Shown in pieces: positions 56,560-64,000 of a DNA stretch of 64,000 bases (position 1 is the stretch's first letter; the number at the start of each line of letters is the position of its first letter). The notes beneath the pieces are model-generated. The model was not told the origin of the DNA. It was given only the letters and a program-made list of their open reading frames with translations, and searched no databases. The stretch covers positions 157,319,152 to 157,383,151 of the forward strand of contig CP136066.1 of the NCBI GenBank assembly GCA_032622095.1, read 5' to 3'. The stretch is from Siphonodentalium dalli. Its lineage: Eukaryota > Mollusca > Scaphopoda > Gadilida > Siphonodentaliidae. A program made the translations under genes and the position numbers.

Positions 56560-56800
56560 CCCCCTCTTCTGCAAATTAGAGGATATAGAAACGGATCAGA
56601 AGGGAAAAAGTTACTGAAAACAATGTTAATTTGAAACTAGAAACTTCCCAGAAGATGAGACGTATAAGCAGAATGAGGTCCCCACAAAGGGTGAACTTGG
56701 TGATGCTAGCCATCTGTGTGGGATAGCATCACTAAATTCACCCTCTGGGGACCTGATTCTGCAAATGATAGATACATTTTTTCCAGGCTTGTTTGGTTCC
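56560..56800. repeat. hAT-like MITE, right half
   Basis: 'cttctgcaaattagaggata', 'cttcccagaagatgagacg', 'gaatgaggtccccacaaagg', the complementary arm, then a 'ccaggcttg' right end near 56786-56794. Confidence 0.7.
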
Positions 56801-56804
56801 ATTA

Positions 56805-57560
56805 GTTTAAAGAAATATGATTACAGGAAATTTTTTTATTTTCCGGGCTGTTGACCCACCCCGTACATTTCAACAGTGCACATTCAATAATTTTTACAAA
56901 TACACGTACATCTTAAAGGGTTTCACACCTGAGCTATATATGTCAGGAGGTGGAAAGTTTAGATGAACCTACACAGAAAACTACTTAATTGTTAAGCTAG
57001 TACACCACATGAAGGAATCTGTACTATTTGGATGTAATAGGACAACCTTTATAATTTTATAGTTGACTTGCTCATTTAAACAGAATATTATCGAAATTAT
57101 ATATTATTACACAACGGTATTTTAGGGGTTAAACCGCAAATGTTTTCAGTAACAATTACGCTAACACATCACACACATGCGCAGTTTAGCTTTCGTATAA
57201 TATGGGCACAATCACTCATAGCAGTAATCACCCGTTGGTGAATTTTAGCACCTTTGGTTTTTGTGCACTAGTTTACGCTATTTATCTAGCATTTCAGATT
57301 GCCACCAGCAGTTGACTGCATATGGCAATTTTATTGAGTTCAAGAATCTCAATATTGTGTTAGGTGTGTGCAAGAAATTTGTGAGAAGCCATTACCATGA
57401 ACTGTTGCAATAAACTAGCCCAATATTGGTATTCAGGTCAGTCCACTCAAGCTGGGAGCAATCAACAATAGTAGCCCACAGTGTTAGAGATAGCTGGTAA
57501 GCTGGGTATTTGGCTATGGACTTGTGACCTAAGAGTGAGGCTAAAACAACAACAACAACT
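56805..57560. other. Intergenic, no gene; (AAC)n tail at the end
   Basis: Unique-looking sequence. 57543-57559 is an (AAC)5 run that could be the tail of an older retroelement just upstream of the LINE remnant, but I could not recognise its body. Confidence 0.35.
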
Positions 57561-57633
57561 GATCTCAGCCCAAAGGTTTATATCAATTCTTGCAAAATGG
57601 ATGTTCACCATTTTGCAGCACACACCTAAAATA

Positions 57634-58794
57634 ATGGCAAAATCATATAATAAGAAAAAACAAGTCGACATGATCATCCTAGACTTCTCCAAAGCATTCG
57701 ACACGGTACCCCACAATAAGCTCCTTTACAAACTACACCAGTATGGGATCCGTGGCCAACTCCACACATGGCTAGAGAGCTTCCTAACAGAAAGGAAAAT
57801 GAGAGTAGTACTGGAGGGACAAACATCAGAAGAAGTTGACGTGGACTCCGGTGTACCACAGGGAACAGTTCTAGGTCCTCTGTTATTCCTATGTCACATA
57901 AACGACCTTCCAGACAGTGTCAAATCTACAGTCCGACTTTTTGCCGATGACTGCCTACTCTACCGGCAAATAAACAACATCAATGACCAACACCAACTGC
58001 AACAAGATCTGCAGAGTCTTGATGGATGGGCCAAACACTGGGGAATGTCCTTCAATGCAAAGAAGTGCTACGTGATGAGTATGCAAAAGAAACATGACAA
58101 GATGTATGAACTAGATGGACAAAACCTAAAACAAGTGGCACACAACAGATACCTCGGACTAGAAATTTCAAACGACTTAAAATGGACAACTCGCATTAAC
58201 AACACATCAAAGAAAGCAAACTCAACACTGGGCTTTCTACGCCGCAACCTAAAGTTCATGCCAGGAAAACTAAAACAGATAGCGTACTTATCCCTAGTCC
58301 GGTCCATCATGGACTACGGCGCAACCACCTGGGATCCATACCAACAAAAAGAAATCGACCTCCTAGAAAAAATACAGAGGCAGGCAGGGAGATTCATTAA
58401 AAACGACTATCGAAGCTACCATCCTGGATCAATGACGACCATACTCAAGGAACTAAAGCTACCACCACTATACGAGAGGAGGAAAATCCAGTGGCTGTCA
58501 TACTTTTATAAGGTGGTAATGAACCTGGTACCAGCTATGCCATCCGACGACTTCCTCACAAAAAAGAGAGAATCCAGGAAAATAACATCAAAAACATCCA
58601 GTGACCACCAAGTAACAAACCTGGTCACGAAGTACGAAACCAAAAACACGAAGTGCTTCCAAGTGCCACGATCACACTGTGCACAATACGAGAACTCCTT
58701 CTTTAATTGTTCGCACCACAATCGACTGGAACCACCTGGAGGAAAATATTGTGTCGTCCGAATCACCAGAGACCTTAATTCCTTGCTGCTTTAG
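57634..58794 (+). pseudogene. Non-LTR retrotransposon reverse transcriptase, 5'-truncated and frameshifted
   Basis: The frame shows RT motif A (QVDMIILDFSKAFDTVPH), motif B (SGVPQGTVLGPLLFLCHINDL), the catalytic motif C (RLFADDCLLYR), then NAKKCYVMSM and RYLGLEIS. The C-terminal SIMDYGATTWDP...LLEKIQRQAGRFIKND block is typical of jockey/CR1-group LINEs. The endonuclease and RT fingers upstream of motif A are missing. Near 58700 the frame shifts: the expected 'NSFF.RT..WN.L' segment continues in the +1 frame (58679-58850), so the last residues before the stop are out of frame. It is a dead copy. GC content is higher than the flanks. The 3' part is interrupted at 58853 by a foldback element. 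Confidence 0.85.
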
Positions 58795-58852
58795 TGCCAG
58801 CAAAAGAGGAAGAGACACAAAAAACGTGCAACTAACATCTGCCCAATCACTA

Positions 58853-60047
58853 TGGCAAGCCGTTTTCACATTTTTGATTGATTTGAACTTAAGTCCAATT
58901 ATTTGGACTTAAGTCCAAATAATTGGACTTAAGTCCAAATGAATTGGACTTAAGTCAAATTAGCGAATTGATTTGGACTTAAGGCCAAATGAATTGGACT
59001 TAAGTCCAAATGAATTGGACTTAAGTCCAAATAATTGGACTTAAGTCCAATTAGTGAATTGATTTGGACTTAAGTCCAATTCATTTGGACTTAAGTCCAA
59101 TTCATCTGGTTTGAAACGATAGTCCCCTTCTTTGTAATGGTATATTCCTGCAAGTTTTGATTGACAGTCAAACTCCGTACTAACCAGGGCATTCCTGACT
59201 CCAAGACTAACTCCGTACGTCCCCTTTGCCACGTGGCTTGTTTTCGGCATGCCGAGATTGAAAATGTTTCGAATCCGAATTGGCATCTTAATAAATGCTA
59301 ACTGCATGCATGAATGACGTAAAATTAATTCACGACTTGATTCAATTGTTATTTGACAGCATGTAGTGTAGGCTACATGCAGTTTCGTTTATTGCATTTA
59401 CTAAGTGTCTTATTTGTATAATTTGCTCGGTTTTCAAAGTCAATGTAATAAGGGTGTACTCGAAAGTCGAATTATGCCAAACAATAGATTAGAGTGACTC
59501 CCCTTCTATTGCTATTGTAATGACTGCGTGAAGCACAGCCTCGGTTAACTTTGTCAATCTATTCTACAGAGACTTCTTTGCATCAATTAGCTTGGTCAGA
59601 AGGAAATTGCAAAAATAATTTACATTATATATTGCTCAGAATCAGTGTTAACATACGCTTTATATATAAACAAATTAGCAGCCATAATTCCATTAGTGCA
59701 TGCAGCCTCGATCTAGCAAAACCAGACCTGCTTAATATCTGATGGGGGTGTTTCTTATACAGATGAATTGGACTTAAGTCCAAATACCACATAATTGTTA
59801 ATTCGGCGAGGAATTGGACTTAAGTCCAAATAGATGAAAATATCGGTATTTGGACTTAGGTGTAATTCATTTGGACTTAAGTACAATTCCTCGCCGAATT
59901 CACAATTATGTGGTATTTTGGACTTAAGTACAATTCGCTATTTGGACTTTAGTCCAATTATTTGGACTTAAGTCCAATTATTTGGACTTAAGTCCAAATA
60001 ATTGGACTTAAGTTCAAATCAATCGAAAATGTGAAAACGGCTTGCCA
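58853..60047. mobile_element. TA-flanked foldback element built of TTGGACTTAAGTCCAA palindromes
   Basis: TA at 58851-58852 and 60048-60049. The termini TGGCAAGCCGTTTTCACAT...ATGTGAAAACGGCTTGCCA are perfect inverted repeats of at least 19 bp, leading into 'tgattgatttgaacttaagt'. Each side then carries many copies (perfect or one-base variants) of the 16-bp palindrome TTGGACTTAAGTCCAA (58894-59105, 59765-60015). A secondary hairpin (arms 'cacaattatgtggtatt', about 59780-59930) sits in the right block. The central 650 bp has no transposase. TA duplication suggests a Tc1/mariner-type driver. Confidence 0.82.
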
Positions 60048-60049
60048 TA

Positions 60050-60210
60050 CATCACCGTCCTACATTACCACTATTGGGATCTTGGACGTAACAATACAGA
60101 ATGTTGAAATTCTTGAAGCAGTATTGAACTCAATTAATTTGCCATTTGACCTTTTTATTAGTTCAGACATCGACGTAAATATAGATCGATGGTTCAGATC
60201 ATGCACTTTT
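60050..60210 (+). other. Short open stretch, unassigned
   Basis: A continuous frame from 60031 to 60213 reads ITTIGILDVTIQNVEILEAV then LNSINLPFDLFISSDIDVNI. Its composition is more protein-like than neighbouring ORFs. It abuts the foldback element and ends where the next repeat begins. It may be a scrap of retroelement or host exon. No function is claimed. Confidence 0.2.
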
Positions 60211-60895
60211 TAGCTCACCTGAGACGAAGTCTCCGGTGGAGCTATAGTCATCACTCCTCGTCCGTCGTCCGTCCGTCCATCTGTCCGTCCGTCCGTCCGT
60301 CCGTCAACAATTCTTTGAACATCTTCTCCTCTGAAACCGGAAGACCAAATTGGTTCATATTTGGTGTGGATGTTCCCTAGGTGACTCTCATTCAGATTTG
60401 TTCAAATGAGGTCACTGGGTCAAATAGTTGCGAAGCCAGGGCCATAACTCTATTCCTCCATAGTAATTCTTACAACGACTTCTTGTTCAGAACCATAGGG
60501 CCGATTTAGCTAATATTTGGTATGGAGGGTCTTTGGGTGACTGGTGTTCAGATTTGTTCAAATGAGGTCACCCGGTCAATTAGTTGAGAAACCAGGGCCA
60601 TAACTCATAGTAAATCTTACAATGACTTCTTCTAAAAAAATATTTGGCCGATTTAGCTTATATTTGGTACATAGATACCTTGGGTGACTGGGGTTCAGAT
60701 TTGTTCAAATGGGGTCACTGGGGTCAAATAGGGGCAGAGCCAGGGACATAACTTTAAAAACAAAAAATTTTATTTTTGCATTTTGACCTTTAATTTTTGT
60801 TTAGGACACATCACAGCCTCATATTTCTTACCTAGATTTTTCTTAGCATGTTCTTCATCTGTATGGATTTTGGTATTGTTTATTTAACCCCTTCC
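60211..60895 (+). repeat. 'tagctcacctgag' bivalve-type repeat with (TCCG)n
   Basis: Begins 'tagctcacctgagacgaagt', 'ctccggtggagctatagtca' and (tccg)n, then units of about 170 bp ('catatttggtgtggatgttc', 'aaatgaggtcactgggtcaa', 'gaagccagggccataactct'). Confidence 0.85.
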
Positions 60896-60899
60896 ACTC

Positions 60900-61262
60900 T
60901 TGTTTTGATATAGAATTCATCCAAGACAGGATTGCTCAAACATTTTTCATCTGATCAACACCAAATTTGGTATATGAATTTTTGACACTTATATACAGAT
61001 CAAGTTAAAATATGGGTTTGATCCGATATATTTTAACAGAGTTATGGCCCTTTATAATTCAGACCTCTTTGCTATGCACTATTAATTTTTAAGAGAACAC
61101 TGAAGCCTGCATTATTGAAATAGCCAATTTATCATAGTGTGGTCACCCGATATTCTTGCTTCAGACTGCTTGCTTCAGACCAGTTTGCCATCTGTCATTA
61201 CATGACATGACATTAGCTAAACAACTATTCTACCAGTCTACAATGAATAGTCCATTGTTCAT
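60900..61262. other. Intergenic; fragment of VNTR unit, otherwise nothing
   Basis: 60950-61050 resembles another VNTR unit ('accaaatttggtatatgaat', 'gagttatggccc'). The rest is unremarkable. Confidence 0.45.
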
Positions 61263-61269
61263 TTCTCCA

Positions 61270-61420
61270 AGCCTGGACATAGTGTGTCTGACATTTGCAG
61301 AATGAAGTCCCCAGATGGTGAATTTAGTGTTGCTACCCCATACAGCAGGCTAGCATCACCAAATACACCCTCAATTACCTTATTCTGCTTAGGCCTCATC
61401 TTCTGGGACAATTTTTTTTA
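61270..61420. repeat. hAT-like MITE, left half
   Basis: The left terminus 'caagcctggacatagtgtgt' and 'ctgacatttgcagaatgaag' are present, with the first hairpin. The copy stops after 'taggcctcatcttctggga'. Confidence 0.7.
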
Positions 61421-61786
61421 AACATTTGAAAAAAAGTGACACCATTATATATAACATCTGCAGAGTTATGAAACTTTACTCTTTAATGAAATTATGGAAA
61501 CATTCCACCCTCCCCCACACCCACCCCCTCCCACATGGCCCAGGCTCAACCCTGCCATCAACCAACATCCCTTCCAAGCCATATCACCTCTCAATTTAAT
61601 ACCTCTTCTCACCACAGAGGCATATATATCTGTAAAGGTACAGGTAATTAATTATATAAACTGGCCAGATGACATGTATTATTCTAATCTAAACATATCT
61701 GTAGCAATTTAACAACAAACTGGTGCTTCCATTCAATGTTAGGTGATGACTGACATTCAATGATACTGTGAATGGCTTTGATTTCT

Positions 61787-62350
61787 TCAAGTCTGGAAAT
61801 AGTGTGTCTGACATTTACATAGTGAGGTCCCCAGATGGTGAATTTAGTGTTGCTACCCCATACAGCATGCTAGCATCACCAAATACACCCGCCAGGGACC
61901 TAATTCTGCTTAGTCCTCATCTTCTGGGAAGTATCCTAAGTATCAAATTGACAGTTTGATTTAGTCACTTTTTCCACCTGTTCAGTTTCAATGTCCCCCT
62001 AATTTGCAGAAGATAAAATGCATAATTGAGGTGCTCAATGGGTGTGTATCACCAACTTCAACTGTAGGACTTCATTGATTTAGTCACTTTTTTCCACCTG
62101 TTCAGTTTCAATGTCCCCCTAATTTGCAGAAGATAAAATGCATAATTGAGGTGCTCAATGGGTGTGTATCACCAACTTCAACTGTAGGACTTCAATCTGT
62201 TCCGTGGTTTTATTGGCCATTGAGGCCTAATCAGATTGAGGATGAATTTGGTGATGCTAGCCTGCCTTACAGAATATTGTCATTAAATCCACATTTTTGG
62301 GACCTAATTCTGCAAATGTCAGACATACTAAATTTAGGTTTGGCCATTTC
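61787..62350. mobile_element. hAT-like MITE with an internal 120-bp duplication
   Basis: The left end 'caagtctggaaatagtgtgt' and right 'gtcagacatactaaatttag' delimit a family member. The segment from about 61957 to 62075 is repeated at 62076-62195 with a single T difference. Confidence 0.7.
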
Positions 62351-62399
62351 ATATTATTGTTTTAATCACCACTTATCCAGATGAAATCATACGACTAAT

Positions 62400-62875
62400 A
62401 TTCAAAGAAAAATGGGGGGGGGGGGGGGTATATATTGGATTAAATTTGTCTTCTATCTGGCATTTGCAGAATGAGGTCCCCAGAGGGTGAATTTAGTTAT
62501 GCTACCCTGCACAGCAGTCTAGCATCACCAAATACACTAGCCAGGGTCCTCATTCTTCTTAGGCCTCATCTTCTGGGAAGTATATAGGCACTTAAATTGA
62601 CATTTTTACTTACTTTAGCCCTTATGTTTAGTTTCTATATCCCCTAATTTGTGAATATAAAATGCATAATTGAGGTGGCCAATGGGTGCACATCACCAAA
62701 TTTAACTGGAGAACTTCAATCTAATGCTATGTCTCCCATAGCAGTTGAGGCCTACACAGAATGAGGTCCCCAGAGGGTGAATTTGGTGATGCTAGCCCGC
62801 ATTGCAGGATTGTGTCATTAAATTCACCCTTTGGGGACCTCATTCTGCAAATGTCAGACAATTTGTTCAGGCTTG
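62400..62875. repeat. hAT-like MITE copy preceded by a poly-G run
   Basis: A G-run at 62415-62428. Then 'catttgcagaatgaggtccc', 'cagagggtgaatttagttat' and the second hairpin to 'gtcagacaatttgttcaggc'. Confidence 0.7.
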
Positions 62876-62939
62876 TCTGTTCGAATATTATGTTCTTAAC
62901 CACCAGTATCCAGTTGAACTCATTATACCCTGATTTTGC

Positions 62940-64000
62940 AAAGAAAACTTGGGGGGGGGGGATATTGGATTGAATTTGTCAGTCTCTATGTCAGACTGTT
63001 CTCCCATCCATCCATCTGTCATTATGTCTCTATCCGTCCATCAATTGTTTTCTTCTCCAGATACATATTAAAGACCAAATGGGTTTATATATTTAGGTGT
63101 GGATGTCCCCCAGGTGACTCACATTCAGATTTGTTCAAATGAGTTCATCAGGTCAAATAGGTGAGAAGTCAGGGCCATAACTCTTTCCTTCCATAGTAAT
63201 TCTTAAAACAATTTCTTCTCAAGAACCATCTGGACTATTTAGATTATGTTTGGTATGGATGGTCCTTCGGTGACGGGGGTTTAGATTTTTTCAGATTTGG
63301 TCATTTTAGGAAAATCAGTTCAGTTCAACTCTTAAAATCTAATGTCTGAAATTACCAAATGAATGGATCTCATAGATGGGGATAACGTTTGTTCAAATAG
63401 GGGCGGAGATAAGAGATTTAATTACCAACCAGCCACCCTACCCGTGCTCCGGTGGAGCTATAGTCATCACTCCTCGTCCGTCCATCGTCTGTCCGTCCAT
63501 CCGTCCGACAACAATTATTTGAACATCTACTCTGGAACCATAAGACCAAATGGGTTCATATTTGGTGTGGATATTCCCTAGGTGATTCTCATTCAGATTT
63601 GTTCAAATGCGGTCACTGGGTCAAATAGTTGCAAAGCCAGGGCCATAACTCTTTCCCACCATAGTAATTCTTTTAAACATCTTCAGAACAATAAGACCGA
63701 ATGGTTTCATATTTGGTGTGGATGTTCCCTAGGTGACTCACATTCAGATTTGTTCGAATGAGTTCACTTGAAATAGTTGCGAAGCCAGGGCCATAACTCT
63801 TTCCCTCCATAGTATTCTTAAAGTGACTTCTTCTCAAATACCATCAGGCTATATGGGTTCATATTTGGTATGAAGGATCCTTGGGTGACTGGGGTTCAGA
63901 TTTGTTCAAATCAGGTCACTGGGTCAAATGTGGGCGGGGCCAGGGACATAACTCCAAATTTTTTGTTTTAGATTTAACTCTTTATATATCTACTTCTTTT
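62940..64000 (+). repeat. Bivalve-type '(TCCG)n' VNTR repeats to the window edge
   Basis: Two tandemly placed copies. One starts at 'gggggggggatattggattg' and runs from about 62950 to 63340. The second starts near 63448 ('ctccggtggagctatagtca', (tccg)n) and runs off the window. Units of about 170 bp match 60211-60895. Confidence 0.8.

Noticed and set aside
57481-57633. First 51 codons of the reverse-transcriptase ORF as genuine protein
   Set aside because: They include the translation of an (AAC)n run and show no RT motif; recognisable sequence starts just before motif A.

Overview
The window reads as an AT-rich, intron- and transposon-rich marine invertebrate genome, most likely a mollusc and probably a bivalve. 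The pointers are (TCCG)n starts followed by units of about 165-180 bp ('...ataactttag...', '...gagttatggccc...'), the 'tagctcacctgag' repeat opener, and a dense mix of short TTAA-, TA- and 8-bp-TSD elements. No prokaryotic features, tRNA or rRNA genes were seen. Family names rest on motif reading and remembered family features; no search was run.

The one convincing host gene lies on the + strand. Twelve coding exons from 7026 to 44477 join through GT-AG introns with every phase matching, giving one 3,097-residue reading frame. In order it encodes: a basic N-terminal exon with 35-residue repeats and three helical EELE..KLEEK repeats; a very large Ser/Thr- and RS-rich exon; a P-loop (GLPGTGKS) nucleotide-kinase-like domain spread over five exons; a KVWFSD segment that lines up with the PP1-docking RVRWAD of vertebrate YLPM1/ZAP3; an exon with 19 tandem 18-residue Ser/Thr repeats; and a C-terminal SGNH (GDSL)-hydrolase-like domain with damaged catalytic motifs. 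I call it a divergent YLPM1-like gene with a novel C-terminal extension. This is the most interesting object in the window.

All but the shortest intron hold identifiable repeats or elements, many with readable ends. There are non-autonomous hAT elements with 8-bp target duplications (6070-6834, 34558-35477, 35981-38272, 37045-37948, probably 31210-32200, and a MITE at 53526-53971). There are TTAA-flanked piggyBac-like MITEs (1782-3348, 11461-11697, 29629-29835, 34340-35496, 48469-48931, 55749-55983). There are TA-flanked foldback or Tigger-type elements (16125-16336, 51877-52280, 26337-28787 with a nested 26525-27805 element, and 58853-60047 built of TTGGACTTAAGTCCAA palindromes). Several are nested two or three deep.

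Left flank (1-6912): an eight-monomer satellite with higher-order structure, a 1.57-kb TTAA element, a bivalve-type repeat and nested MITEs. Right flank (44478-64000): no host gene recognised. It holds long bivalve-type VNTR repeats, hAT-like MITE copies, poly-G/poly-C tracts, one 5'-truncated and frameshifted non-LTR reverse transcriptase (57634-58794), the TTGGACTTAAGTCCAA foldback element, and more '(TCCG)n' repeats to the window end.
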